A stretch of 64,000 nucleotides of DNA from Nocardia vaccinii NBRC 15922 (GCF_001613305.1 NZ_BDCC01000072.1:1-64000), one strand, 5' to 3'. Counted from the stretch's first letter, positions 1 through 8,698 are shown. A program made the numbers and translations. Notes: generated by a model not told the origin, from the letters alone.

Positions 1-85
1 GAAATGCTCACGTTGCGTCGTGCGAAGCTGGTTACATCCGATCTGCGATCGTGCGCGGCCGATGATCATCGACGAGGAGACGGGC

Positions 86-991
86 GTGAATATTCGGACC
101 ATCGCGATTGTGGCCACAGCAGCGGCTCTGACGACTTCGGCAGCGACGATGCCGCCGCCGGCCGCGGCCGTGGCGATCTGTGCGCCGGCCACGGCTACCG
201 TGTTCGCGGCTGCGGGGACGCCCGGGCTGGACTGGTCGGAGAACATCGGCTTCGATCGGCATGGCGCACTGTGGGTTTCGCGTCTGTGGCGCGGCGTCGT
301 CGAGCGCGTGGACGAGACCGGGCGCACGACGGCGAGTGTGGCGGTCCAGTCACCCGGGGCAGTGCGGTTGGGGCGCGACAACATGATGTACGCAACCTTC
401 GGCAATTCGTCGGCCAATCTGCTGCCGGGATCTCGCGGGGGCGGTGTAGTTCGTTTCGATCCGGACCATCCGGCGGCCGGAGCGCAAGTTTTCACGTCCG
501 GGCTGGGTATGGCCAATGGAATGTCGTTCGACGCGGCTGGTGATCTGTATGTGGCCGATACGTCGACCGGCGTCGTTCGGATCCGGCCCGATGGCTCCGT
601 CGACACGCGGTGGAGTGCTCGAGCACGTATCCCGGGTCTGGACGGCCTGGTCATCATCGGCGACAACATCTATGCCACCGAGATATTCGGTCCCACCGGT
701 CGCATTCTCCGGATTCCGCCGTCCGCGCCGGAGAATGCCGGGGTCGTCGCCGAACTGGGCTCCGGTGGCTTTCCGCCGTTGCCCGACGACATGGCCGCCG
801 GTGCGGACGGCCTCTTGTATCTCGCCACGGGCACGGGCCGTCTGCTGCGAGTGGACCCAGGCACCGGGCAGGTGTGCACACTGCTGTCGATTCAGCCTTC
901 GACCTCGGTCGCCGCCGATCCGCGGCTGCCCGGGAGTTTGATTCTCGGCACCGAAAGCGGCGATCTACTGCGTGCCCGGCTCGGACACTGA
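86..991 (+). CDS. Exported SMP-30/gluconolactonase-like beta-propeller protein
   Basis: 301 residues. I chose the GTG at 86 because GAGGAG lies 6 bases upstream and the next residues form a clean signal peptide: a basic start (MNIR), a hydrophobic stretch, then an Ala-rich cleavage region near residue 30. The mature part has propeller-like strands, for example NGMSFDAAGDLYVADTSTG and DDMAAGADGLLYLATGTG, each followed by an RIRPDG or LRVDPGTG turn as in SMP-30/NHL-type six-bladed propellers. Members of this family are lactonases or ligand-binding scaffolds; no substrate can be inferred. It appears monocistronic and converges on the minus-strand gene that ends at 1005. The fold is fairly sure, the activity unknown. 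Confidence 0.75.
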   Translation: MNIRTIAIVATAAALTTSAATMPPPAAAVAICAPATATVFAAAGTPGLDWSENIGFDRHGALWVSRLWRGVVERVDETGRTTASVAVQSPGAVRLGRDNMMYATFGNSSANLLPGSRGGGVVRFDPDHPAAGAQVFTSGLGMANGMSFDAAGDLYVADTSTGVVRIRPDGSVDTRWSARARIPGLDGLVIIGDNIYATEIFGPTGRILRIPPSAPENAGVVAELGSGGFPPLPDDMAAGADGLLYLATGTGRLLRVDPGTGQVCTLLSIQPSTSVAADPRLPGSLILGTESGDLLRARLGH

Positions 992-1004
992 AACCACAGT
1001 CCTC

Positions 1005-1562
1005 TCAGGCGCGCCCTCGAGGTCGAGGATCGTTCCGGCCCCAGGGCGTCGACCGGTGCTCGGTATCCGGTGGGAGCACTGCGGGTCCGGACTCCGCGGC
1101 TGCGCCGGGGTGTTCGATACTCTCCGGAAGCGGACGTCCTTCGCGCGGATGAGCCGGGAACGGCGGGGTCGAACCGGCGAGACTCACCGAGCCGTCGACG
1201 CTCTGCCGTACGGAAAGCCCGTAGCCGTCGGCTGTATATGTGTACGCCGCCCTCGGCCGGGAACTGCGATCCGTTCTGATCGGCCGGCCGAATTCCTGCC
1301 ACACCCGCACGACGAGGTCGAAAGACTCGTCGGCGGAGTCCGACGTGGTTCCGATGACCCAATACGCGATATCGAAGAACTCCAGATCGACATCCGGGTC
1401 GTTCTCGTCGAAGGGTAGTACGACACCGTTGTGGAATCGTGCCTTCGGGAGCTTGGGATGCACGAGCGACAGGGCCAGCTCGGCTGGAAGGGCGCGCAGC
1501 GTCTGCACGAAATACCGATACAACCGGTCCTGTGCCTGTGCCCGGGTCAACTCCGATCGCAT
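1005..1562 (-). CDS. Conserved hypothetical protein downstream of DUF1023 hydrolase
   Basis: 185 residues, ATG start, no signal peptide or membrane segment. The N-terminal half looks folded (aromatic and acidic, around DVDLEFFDIAYWVIGTTSD), and the last 60 residues are Pro/Arg/Ser-rich and probably disordered. It follows the DUF1023 gene on the same strand after about 50 bases, so the two are likely one transcript and one functional pair. I do not recognise the family. Confidence 0.6.
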   Translation of the reverse strand: MRSELTRAQAQDRLYRYFVQTLRALPAELALSLVHPKLPKARFHNGVVLPFDENDPDVDLEFFDIAYWVIGTTSDSADESFDLVVRVWQEFGRPIRTDRSSRPRAAYTYTADGYGLSVRQSVDGSVSLAGSTPPFPAHPREGRPLPESIEHPGAAAESGPAVLPPDTEHRSTPWGRNDPRPRGRA

Positions 1563-1615
1563 ACCGCCGTCCTCGTCCGATTCGTCATCACATCAGGCCC
1601 GACCAGGGGCCACGG

Positions 1616-2920
1616 TCACCTCACCATATGACCGAGTCCGGTCATGATCAGTCCGAGCTTTCCTGCGGCCGGATTTCTGGAGTCGAGATAGTGCGAGGCG
1701 AAGTGCTCGTCCGAAATCCAGCGCGGCTCACCGGGATTGGAGCTCGAAGCGAAAACCCTGGCGCCGAATCCCGGGGAGGTGGGTGCCGGGCCGTGCGTTT
1801 TCGGCATCAACTGGACGAAATCGCGTCGAGCCATGGTCGCGAACACATGGTTGCCGATGTCCTCGGCCTCGACGCCGGCGAGCCGCAACTCCCCGACGCT
1901 TCGCACGCCCATGCCCCAGCTGCCGATCAGGACCAGATCGTCGGTGTTCAGCACGGCGCCGTGGCCGGCGGCATGACCAGCCAGAACACTTCCGTACGAA
2001 TGACCGATGGTGGTGTTGTGCGACGGGTCTCCCACATGTGTGATCCGCAGCCCCTCGTGATACTCCCGCGCCATGGCCGCACCGTCCTCGGCGAACTGCG
2101 GAAACATCGACTCCGTCATGGAATGGGGATTGTCGTACGCTCCCCAGAGCGTTATCGAGGTATTTTTGGCGGGTTCGATCGTCGTTGCTATCTGCCGCAT
2201 CTGACTCATGGTTTCGTCGGCATAGGCGGTGGGAGCATCCGCGGCTCCGGCGGGATTCAATACGATGACGGTGTTGTCGGCAAAATCCGGGTTGTCGAGA
2301 TCGATCGCGAACCGCCCCCGATCGTCGACGTACGCGATATTGAACTCCGGCTCACCGCGCCGCGTTCGATAGATCATGGACTGCAGGTCGTTGTAGGTAT
2401 CCGCACGCATGTGGTCGCCCGAACGCCGAGCCTGTTCCTGCAGCGTGTCCACAGTGAGCTTGTTGAACTCGTATCGCTCCGCCCTCGGAATGCCGTCCCG
2501 ATTCCCGAGGAGGGGATCGGCACGGAGCAGCTCGCGCTTATCCGATTCGGTCAGACTGGGCCAGAACTCGTGCAGCACCCTCGGATCCTCCGGTATGCCG
2601 ATGTCCGGCACACGCGGCCTGGCAACCTCGGGTAATCGCTCGGACCGCGCCGCCTCCCCGATGATGCGGGCGAAATGCTCGTCATCGGCGAGAAGATCCC
2701 CGTCCCCACGCACCACCGCGTCCCGGGTCTTGCGATAGAGATTCTCGGCGATGCCTTCCCCGGCCTCCCGGATCATCGACTCCAACCGCCGCGCGATCAT
2801 ATTCGCGCGTCGAATACCCGGGTACAGCTCGAGCGCGGAATCGATCGCCGCTGGATCGAACTCGCTCACACTCTCACCCGGCAATCGTGAAATGACCCGG
2901 TCGGCGACCGGCCCCATCAC
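1616..2920 (-). CDS. DUF1023 alpha/beta-hydrolase family protein
   Basis: About 434 residues; start is GTG at 2920 or ATG at 2917. The N-terminal 200 residues are helical and charged, as in actinobacterial DUF1023 proteins. The C-terminal alpha/beta-hydrolase domain carries the nucleophile elbow GHSYGS near residue 305, followed by LIGSWGMGV. DUF1023 proteins are predicted serine hydrolases of unknown substrate. No signal peptide, so presumably cytosolic. It is first in a two-gene unit with the smaller protein ending at 1005. Family assignment is confident; function is not established. Confidence 0.8.
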   Translation of the reverse strand: MMGPVADRVISRLPGESVSEFDPAAIDSALELYPGIRRANMIARRLESMIREAGEGIAENLYRKTRDAVVRGDGDLLADDEHFARIIGEAARSERLPEVARPRVPDIGIPEDPRVLHEFWPSLTESDKRELLRADPLLGNRDGIPRAERYEFNKLTVDTLQEQARRSGDHMRADTYNDLQSMIYRTRRGEPEFNIAYVDDRGRFAIDLDNPDFADNTVIVLNPAGAADAPTAYADETMSQMRQIATTIEPAKNTSITLWGAYDNPHSMTESMFPQFAEDGAAMAREYHEGLRITHVGDPSHNTTIGHSYGSVLAGHAAGHGAVLNTDDLVLIGSWGMGVRSVGELRLAGVEAEDIGNHVFATMARRDFVQLMPKTHGPAPTSPGFGARVFASSSNPGEPRWISDEHFASHYLDSRNPAAGKLGLIMTGLGHMVR

Positions 2921-3090
2921 GGTAGGCGGGCGAAACGGCCATGAAACGAGTGTGTCAGATCATGCCGGACGGGAATAGTCACCACCACGGGGACGGAGTC
3001 CGGCGGCCCTGCGGCAATGCTGTGGTCCGAGCTGAGCGAAGTGTCCGATGAACGGAGTTCGGTCGATCGGGATCCAGGAAGACGCAGTCA

Positions 3091-3321
3091 TTATGGGCAG
3101 AGCCTTGTGTAGCCGGGACCGGGTACGTAGTGTGCCCATTCGCTGCGGGTGAACGGTGTAGTGGCGGTGTCGGCGCATAGTCGTGAGACCACATCGGTCA
3201 GATAGCTGGTGTCGATCAATCGCACCGTTTTGTCGCCACCGGCGGTGGCGAGTGTTTTGCCGTCCGGGCTGAATGCGATCGGCGTGACGAACTCGGCCGC
3301 ACCCGCACCGAGTTGTCGAAC
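3091..3321 (-). pseudogene. C-terminal remnant of a WD40-repeat protein
   Basis: Only the last 76 codons read as protein: IAFSPDGKTLATAGGDKTVRL is a canonical WD40 blade, followed by FTRSEWAHYVPGPGY and a terminal CP, the usual end of actinobacterial WD40 proteins fused to kinase or NACHT domains. Upstream the frame becomes Arg/Pro-rich and loses similarity. Several hundred residues are missing, so this is a gene fragment. It lies in a stretch (2.9-4.3 kb) made of such fragments. Confidence 0.7.
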
Positions 3322-3400
3322 CGGATCCACCGGCCGCTCATGGAGCTGATACCCGCCCACTTCACCGCGGCGGCAAGTACCGGCCGGCTCCGCTGGCTGA

Positions 3401-3595
3401 TCAGCGCGCGAGACCGAAGTCCGATTCGCCCGCACGACCAATTGGTTTCGGCCACCGCCAGTTCGGCAGCTCGGTGTCGATCGTCTCCACGCCTTCGGGT
3501 GACACCGATACGAGCACATCATCGAACTTCACACGCCACACATACGAGCGGACGGCATTGTATCGATATCGGCCACCGAGCGCGCGGCGAAACAC
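3401..3595 (-). pseudogene. Unidentified coding remnant
   Basis: This frame ends at 3401 and reads as plausible protein (YRYNAVRSYVWRVKF, then DDVLVSVSPEGVETIDTELP) but has no ribosome site and no convincing start. A second plausible stretch in another frame just upstream (3600-3741, reading GRIRWRDAESRYRAECD) suggests one gene broken by a frameshift. I cannot name the family. The bases 3596-3900 hold nothing else I can support. Confidence 0.3.
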
Positions 3596-3900
3596 ATCGG
3601 ACTCGAAAGACCGTCTCGAGCAACGTGATCAAGGGCTGTGCGGTGGTCGCAGAACGGGGTTCTGTCGCACTCCGCGCGATACCGCGATTCGGCGTCTCGC
3701 CATCGGATCCGGCCGTTGCTGATCCACGCACGCTGTGGCAACAGTCTGCGCCGGTGGCCGGATCGTACGGCATCTCGGCGCGAATCCCACTGCGCGGCAT
3801 GAAGTCCCAGGCCGAAGGAGCAATTACCTCGGCCCTACCTCGTTGACGGGACTCGAGAGATTGTGACATCGCAGCGGAAGGTGATCTCGCCGAAAGGTGT

Positions 3901-4137
3901 TCAACCTACCGGGGCGAATGTGCTCGGGGCGCTCGTTTCGGTGAACGGTGGGATGTCCTGCGGGCAGCGGGTGCCGGGCGGAGGCAGCACGCCACCGATG
4001 ACGTAGCCGCTTTCCCGGGTCGCCGCGCAACTGCTGGGATTGCCCAGTGCGGTGTGCCCCTATCCGGCAACGGTGAGCAGCCGGGCGTTGCCCAGTTGGG
4101 CGGTCATGGCCTGGGCGTCGCGGTCCGGGGTCACGCT
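3901..4137 (-). pseudogene. C-terminal remnant of a TAP-like alpha/beta-hydrolase protease
   Basis: The minus strand reads QAMTAQLGNARLLTVAG, then a stop, then GHTALGNPSSCAATRESGY and VLPPPGTRCPQD up to a natural stop at 3901. It aligns over about 70 residues with the C-terminus of the intact protease at 17500-19152, including the catalytic-His motif (GYGHTTL there; here the Tyr codon has become TAG). Upstream of 4137 similarity ends abruptly and a transposase-like tail begins. This is a decayed paralogue carrying both a truncation and a nonsense mutation. Confidence 0.8.
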
Positions 4138-4150
4138 TCGGCAGGCCACG

Positions 4151-4285
4151 CTATCCGAGATTCGCCGACTCATCGTTGAACTCGTTGTGCGACATATCAA
4201 CTCGCCCGACCACATCTGGACATGGTCGACCGGGCGATGCCGCTGACAACACCGAGCCCGCCTCGGCCACTACCGACGGCGAGGC
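4151..4285 (+). mobile_element. C-terminal remnant of a DDE transposase
   Basis: Reading through one TGA at 4244, the plus strand encodes LSEIRRLIVEL, then HIWTWSTGRCR, stop, QHRARLGHYRRRG. This resembles the conserved end of actinobacterial IS701/IS4-like transposases (EIRRL ... WS.WRR.HQ.RA...HYRRRG). The catalytic domain is absent and no terminal inverted repeats are visible, so it is a scar and not an active element. Exact IS family is uncertain. It directly abuts the truncated TAP-protease fragment, suggesting that the insertion or its excision caused that truncation. Confidence 0.55.
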
Positions 4286-4329
4286 AACCCCACGCATGTA
4301 GGGCGACGATCTCGCAAGTGGCAGTCATG

Positions 4330-4926
4330 TCAATTCGAAGCTCGCAAGGACGTCGCTATCCGCACGGGCAAGGGATACGGCCGCTCGGCCGGCAGCAGTA
4401 CCGAGGCGTCGTCCAGCGACCCACCGCGAACATGTCGGTGGATGTCGTGGGCCAGATCCGTGACATCCACGATGGTGGTGATCCACTCGTCCACGTATCG
4501 TGCGACGGCCTCCCCGGACAATCCGACCTGAAGCGACCGGTATTCCAAGGGCCGCATCGTCAACGACCGCTCCGGATCCCACTGCACTCGCACCGGCTTG
4601 CGAAGGCCCGCCGCCCACTCCTGTCGGGACGCATGGACCTCGGTCTGGTAGTGACTCATGGCCGCATTGTCCAAGGCCCACTCGAACCCCTCGCGCGTGA
4701 TCGTGATCGCCAAGACGCGTTCCTGACGGACCTTGGTGGCCCAACCCGACCGATACATCATCCACAGAAATGACGGCTTGATCCACGTCATCCGGCCCCG
4801 GTTGTAGGTGTCGGGAAACCGTCCGTGCCGTGCGGCGAAGTCGCCCAGATCCGGGTTGTACGCCTGATACACGGTGATGGTCTCCTCCGTGTACACCGCC
4901 CGAACCTGTCTCACCGGAACATCCAC
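4330..4926 (-). CDS. DUF4291 domain-containing protein
   Basis: 198 residues, ATG start. It matches the DUF4291 pattern along its length: an early IYQAYNP-like segment (VYQAYNPDLGDFAARHG), then MTWIKPSFLWMMYRSGWATK, then VQWDPERSL and LQVGLSG before a C-terminal helical part. The family is widespread in bacteria and some eukaryotes but biochemically uncharacterised. No signal or membrane segment. It lies 217 bases downstream of the TmrB-like gene on the same strand. Confidence 0.85.
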   Translation of the reverse strand: MDVPVRQVRAVYTEETITVYQAYNPDLGDFAARHGRFPDTYNRGRMTWIKPSFLWMMYRSGWATKVRQERVLAITITREGFEWALDNAAMSHYQTEVHASRQEWAAGLRKPVRVQWDPERSLTMRPLEYRSLQVGLSGEAVARYVDEWITTIVDVTDLAHDIHRHVRGGSLDDASVLLPAERPYPLPVRIATSLRASN

Positions 4927-5143
4927 ACGGCGAATCGTGCTCCCCTCGGAGCCTGGTACGCAACGGATTTACCCATACAGTGCCGTCTCGTGTGGCCCAT
5001 CCACGATGGACCGACTCCGATCGGCTTCTACGAACCCGTCGTCGAGGGCGAGTCCTACCGGCAACGACAAAGACGCTGCCGCGGCAACGGACCCCGATCC
5101 CGAATACGCCGAACGGGGGCTCCTCGCACCGGAAACTGGTGGT

Positions 5144-5779
5144 TCATCTGCGAGCGTGATGGACCGTGACAGCCATCCGGCGAAGCCTGCCGCGCAAACG
5201 GCTGTCGGTGTCAGGCGCCAGCGCCAACCCGGCACTCTCGGCGATACGGTCGGCTACTGCCGTCACCGCGGTCGTGTCGGTCCAAATGTGTTCGGCGAAT
5301 TCGGGTTTGCTCAGCTGCTCGAGGCAATAGTCGAGCTTGTCCACAGCGAACTGCTCTCGGCGCAGCAGCAGATCGGCCCGGCCGACGAAACGCAGGACCG
5401 GCGCAAGCCCCAGACCGCGGTCACGGAGACGATTCAGTACCGTTTCCCTGCTCGCCAGCAACGCGAAATGACGCACGTCGTGTCCTGCCTCGCGCAGCCG
5501 CCCCACCGTCTCAGCGAAGTATCGGGGCTCGACGACCGTCATCGGCGCGATCACCACGCCATCGTGATGACCGAGCACGTGGTCCAGGACCTCGAACACG
5601 CCCTGCCGCCAACTTGGATAGCCCTGGAAGTCCGCACGCAACGCCGACGGCATCATCCGATGCAGTCCGAAACCGACCTCCTCCGGGTCGCAGACGACAC
5701 TGCCGGCAAGCCGTCGACGCAGCTCGCACGCAGTCTGGGTCTTGCCCCCACCGAAGGGGCCGTTGATCCAAAGCAGCAT
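5144..5779 (-). CDS. TmrB-like P-loop ATPase/kinase
   Basis: About 211 residues from the ATG at 5779 (the frame is open to 5803). The start is chosen because TmrB proteins begin directly with the strand leading to the P-loop, here MLLWINGPFGGGKTQTA (Walker A GPFGGGKT). TmrB of Bacillus confers tunicamycin resistance; homologues are P-loop nucleotide-binding proteins of uncertain substrate. Other conserved parts are DPEEVGFGLHRM and the RL(R)DRGLG segment. It follows trpB2 by about 40 bases and probably shares its transcript. Family call good; a role in resistance is inference. Confidence 0.75.
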   Translation of the reverse strand: MLLWINGPFGGGKTQTACELRRRLAGSVVCDPEEVGFGLHRMMPSALRADFQGYPSWRQGVFEVLDHVLGHHDGVVIAPMTVVEPRYFAETVGRLREAGHDVRHFALLASRETVLNRLRDRGLGLAPVLRFVGRADLLLRREQFAVDKLDYCLEQLSKPEFAEHIWTDTTAVTAVADRIAESAGLALAPDTDSRLRGRLRRMAVTVHHARR

Positions 5780-5816
5780 GGACACGACCCTATCGACGGG
5801 CATCGCCGTCCGACGC

Positions 5817-7211
5817 CTACACCGTGCCGTCGGCGACAGTGTCCTCGGACCGGCCTCGGGGCGTGACCGCGGGCACCCCAGCGAGTGCCTGTTCCAGCTC
5901 GGCGGCCGTGATGTCGTAGTCCTCCAGTTGGCCCGCCAAGAAGGCGTCGAACGCGGTCAGATCGAAGTGCCCGTGACCGGACAGGCCGAACAGGATGACC
6001 CGCTGCCGGCCCTCCTCCCGCGCCGCCAGCGCCTCCGTCACGGCGCCGCGCAGCGCGTAGGCGGACTCCGGCGCGATCACCAATCCCTCGCTGCGGGCGA
6101 AGCGGATAGCCTCGGCGAAAACCTCGTTCTGCTGGTACGCGCGGGCTTCGACAATGCCCTGCTCATGCAGCAGGCACAGTGTCGGAGCATCCCCGTGGAA
6201 GCGCAGCCCGCCGGCGTGGATCGGGGCGGGGACGAAGCCGTGGCCCACGGTTCGCATCGGCAGCAGCGGTCCCAGCGCGGCGGCATCGGGATAGTCGTAT
6301 CCGTAGACTCCTCTGGTCAGGGTCGGGCAGGCGGACGGCTCCGCGGCCACGAAACGAGTACTGCGGTGGCCGGCGAGGTGTTCGGGCAGGAACGGAAAGG
6401 CCAGTCCGCCGAAGTTCGATCCGCCCCCGACGCATCCGACGATGATGTCCGGGTAGTCCTCGGCGGCCTCGAACTGGCGCCGGGCCTCCAGCCCGACGAC
6501 GCTCTGATGCAGTACCACGTGATTCATGACCGACCCGAGCGCGTACTTGGTGTCGCCGCGGCCGAGTGCGTCCTCGATGGCCTCGGAGATGGCGATGCCG
6601 AGACTTCCGGGCGAATTCGCGTCCTCGCTCGATATTTTGCGCCCAGCCGCGGTGACTGTCGACGGCGAGGAATGCACCGTCGCACCCCAGGTCTGCATCA
6701 GCAGTCGGCGGTAAGGCTTCTGATCGTAGGAGGTCCGCACCATGTACACCACGACTTCCAGACCGAACAGTGACCCGGCGAAGGCCAGGGCCGATCCCCA
6801 TTGGCCCGCGCCGGTTTCGGTCGTCAACCGCCGCACCCCTTCCCGAGCGTTGTAGAACGCTTGAGGGATGGCGGTATTCGGCTTGTGTGAACCGGCGGGC
6901 GACACTCCTTCGTATTTGAAATAGATGCGCGCGGGGGTCCCGAGTGCGCGTTCGAGCCGGTCGGCGCGATATAGCGGTGACGGGCGCCATATCCGGTAAG
7001 CATCGAGCACCTCGCCGGGTATGTCTATCCATCGGTCCTGGGAGAACTCCTGCTCGATCACGGCGTCGGGCAGCAGGTCGGCCAGATCGCCCGGGACGAG
7101 CGGCGCCAAGGTCGCAGGATGCAGGTACGGTTCGAGTGGCGCAGGCAGGTCCGGCACGACGTTGTACCACTGCTGGGGCAATTGCGACTCGGGCAGGACA
7201 AACTTTTTCAT
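5817..7211 (-). CDS. trpB: TrpB2-type tryptophan synthase beta chain (stand-alone)
   Basis: 464 residues. The ATG at 7211 has AGAGG upstream and starts with MKKFVLPESQLPQQWYN, typical of TrpB2. The PLP lysine is in GSHKPNTA (residues about 115-122); the Gly-rich phosphate loop is CVGGGSNFGG. TrpB2 enzymes condense L-serine with indole (indole salvage) or with phosphoserine in some archaea, and usually act without TrpA. No trpA or other trp gene lies nearby, which fits a salvage role. The 5' region to 7480 has no other gene and probably holds its promoter. Confidence 0.85.
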   Translation of the reverse strand: MKKFVLPESQLPQQWYNVVPDLPAPLEPYLHPATLAPLVPGDLADLLPDAVIEQEFSQDRWIDIPGEVLDAYRIWRPSPLYRADRLERALGTPARIYFKYEGVSPAGSHKPNTAIPQAFYNAREGVRRLTTETGAGQWGSALAFAGSLFGLEVVVYMVRTSYDQKPYRRLLMQTWGATVHSSPSTVTAAGRKISSEDANSPGSLGIAISEAIEDALGRGDTKYALGSVMNHVVLHQSVVGLEARRQFEAAEDYPDIIVGCVGGGSNFGGLAFPFLPEHLAGHRSTRFVAAEPSACPTLTRGVYGYDYPDAAALGPLLPMRTVGHGFVPAPIHAGGLRFHGDAPTLCLLHEQGIVEARAYQQNEVFAEAIRFARSEGLVIAPESAYALRGAVTEALAAREEGRQRVILFGLSGHGHFDLTAFDAFLAGQLEDYDITAAELEQALAGVPAVTPRGRSEDTVADGTV

Positions 7212-7492
7212 GGCTGTACCTCTGCTCGAAATGGGGTGCCCGACCCGGGGCACGCAGGGCTGCCAAATGCTTGTGCCAGAGATGATAACAATCATTCCCC
7301 ATGTCGAGAACAGACCTGCGAACGCGACCTGTGTTCCACAACCCCGCGACGTGAACGAAGCCCACCCGACCATCGTTTCACCGGCTCGCCGTCGCCCTTA
7401 CCGCCGAGGCGACAACCTCGAAATCCCGCACACTCGAACACAGTTGGCACACTGAAACGGTGCAACCCAGTTCAGTATTTCGCCAACGTCGG

Positions 7493-7680
7493 TCATTTGC
7501 CGGCGACCCGGTCGAATTCGTCGTGGTCAGCACGATCTCCACCCGGTGGCGAGCGCTGCGGCTGGGGTGAGTACGCGCCGTCCAGGCCGGTGCGGTTGCG
7601 GCGGGTGGCGCCGGAGAATCCGTTGTCGATGAAGCCGCACGCGTAGTCAGCAGAAGCCGGGGCGGCCGATGCCGATACCC
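7493..7680 (-). pseudogene. Remnant of a serine recombinase (resolvase/invertase)
   Basis: The minus strand reads FIDNGFSGATRRNRTGLDGA, which resembles the conserved segment following the first beta-alpha unit of serine recombinases (Y.D.G.TG..R.RPGL..AL). The expected TKFDR(F/L)AR motif appears as EFDRVAGK just before a stop at 7493, but the bases between do not fit any one frame, so it has indels. No catalytic serine region remains. It lies about 100 bases beyond the 3' end of tRNA-Val, a common integration site for mobile DNA. Confidence 0.5.
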
Positions 7681-7784
7681 GCCCTCAACGAATTATCGAA
7701 CCCGAACCGTGGGGATTCCGCGGGGCCGGGCAAACAGATAAGGTCAGGAGCGATTCAGTACCGATCCTGACCTGCGTGAAGAAG

Positions 7785-7856
7785 TGGTCCTAGCTGGTTT
7801 CGAACCAGCGACCTCTCGCGTGTGAGGCGAGCGCTCTCCCGCTGAGCTATAGGACC
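7785..7856 (-). tRNA. tRNA-Val (anticodon CAC)
   Basis: 72 bases, full cloverleaf: acceptor GGTCCTA/TAGGACC, D stem GCTC/GAGC, anticodon stem CTCGC/GCGAG with loop CTCACAC (anticodon CAC, reading GUG), T arm GCTGG-TTCGAAA-CCAGC. CCA is not encoded. It is on the opposite strand to the three-tRNA cluster downstream. Confidence 0.95.
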
Positions 7857-8267
7857 AGGTGGTGCGGGGTGTTCCGGGGGAGCGGGGGCTCCGTTCCGGA
7901 CGAGATGGAACCTTAACACGCGGCACCCGGGTGACACCAAATCGCGGCTCTGCGTTGTGGTTCTCGGTGAGGTGACGAGCGGGTCGGCAGTGGTCGTTCG
8001 GGCTCGGATTCGACCGAGCTGCCGGAGTTGCGCGTGGTGTGGATCGGCGACGGGCGGTTGGTGACGCGGGCTCGAACTCGGCTGCCGGACAAGATGTCTG
8101 GGCGATCCGCCGACCGGTGTCGGATGGATGAGGTGGAACGCCGGAGGAGCGGCGGCACCGCCGGGCGCGAAATGTGAACGGGCGCTGACATCACGGGGTC
8201 GGATCGCCGGTCCAGCCTGCGAAACGACATCGGTGTAATTCCGATTTACCCACTCTTACCAGGGGAT
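7857..8267. other. Gap between tRNA-Val and the tRNA cluster
   Basis: No supportable gene. A plus-strand frame around 8010-8170 (TELPELRVVWIGDGRLVTR...) has GC-rich third positions but no ribosome site or recognisable family, so I do not call it. Confidence 0.4.
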
Positions 8268-8297
8268 TTGTTGATGGCGCAGGTGGTGGGCTAATGT
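8268..8297 (+). promoter_or_regulatory. Putative promoter of the Gly-Cys-Val tRNA cluster
   Basis: TTGTTG (8268-8273) and TAATGT (8292-8297) are separated by 18 bases and lie about 60 bases before the first tRNA. This fits a SigA-type promoter; it is a pattern match only. Confidence 0.45.
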
Positions 8298-8360
8298 TCT
8301 CTCTCGCAGCCGGAAGGCAGGAAAGAGCCGGACGGAGGCACACTGCACATTACAGTGCAT

Positions 8361-8433
8361 GCGGATGTAGCGCAGCTGGTAGCGCATCACCTTGCCAAGG
8401 TGAGGGTCGCGGGTTCGAATCCCGTCATCCGCT
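8361..8433 (+). tRNA. tRNA-Gly (anticodon GCC)
   Basis: 73 bases: acceptor GCGGATG/CATCCGC, anticodon stem TCACC/GGTGA with loop TTGCCAA (anticodon GCC), T arm GCGGG-TTCGAAT-CCCGT. First of three tRNAs with gaps of 23 and 17 bases, so cotranscribed. The Gly-Cys-Val order is common in Mycobacteriales. Confidence 0.95.
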
Positions 8434-8456
8434 CGAAGGCCAACCCGGCCTTGGTT

Positions 8457-8527
8457 GGCGGTGTGGCCGAGTGGTGAGGCAACGGCCTGCAAAGCCGTGC
8501 ACACGGGTTCGATTCCCGTCGCCGCCT
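8457..8527 (+). tRNA. tRNA-Cys (anticodon GCA)
   Basis: 71 bases: acceptor GGCGGTG pairs with CGCCGCC, anticodon loop carries GCA (CTGCAAA), T loop TTCGATT. Middle gene of the cluster; CCA is not encoded. Confidence 0.93.
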
Positions 8528-8544
8528 CTTAGTAGGCGAACCAC

Positions 8545-8616
8545 GCGCGATTAGCTCAGCGGGAGAGCGCTTCCCTGACACGGAAGAGGTCACTGGTTCA
8601 ATCCCAGTATCGCGCA
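8545..8616 (+). tRNA. tRNA-Val (anticodon GAC)
   Basis: 72 bases: acceptor GCGCGAT/ATCGCGC, anticodon stem CTTCC/GGAAG with loop CTGACAC (anticodon GAC), T arm ACTGG-TTCAATC-CCAGT. Its body resembles the CAC isoacceptor at 7785-7856. Last gene of the cluster, followed by a terminator. Confidence 0.95.
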
Positions 8617-8629
8617 CCGAAGAAAAGGC

Positions 8630-8669
8630 AAGCCAGCTCCGGTTTTCACCGGGGCTGGCTTTCTTCGTT
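8630..8669 (+). terminator. Rho-independent terminator of the tRNA cluster
   Basis: GCCAGCTCCGGT (8632-8643) pairs with ACCGGGGCTGGC (8648-8659), a 12-bp stem with one G-T pair and a 4-base loop, followed by TTTCTTCGTTT and preceded by an A-rich run. Confidence 0.8.
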
Positions 8670-8674
8670 TGGGA

Positions 8675-8698
8675 GTTGACACCGTTCGCTGTGTCAAC
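8675..8698. repeat. Perfect inverted repeat GTTGACAC-N8-GTGTCAAC
   Basis: Two perfect 8-base arms around an 8-base centre, just past the terminator. The left arm contains a TTGACA -35-like hexamer. It could be an operator for a promoter reading toward the NO reductase operon 600 bases away, or a second hairpin. No -10 fits well. Confidence 0.45.

Noticed and set aside
5742..6773. A 343-codon plus-strand frame
   Set aside because: Shadow of trpB2; the minus strand carries complete PLP motifs.
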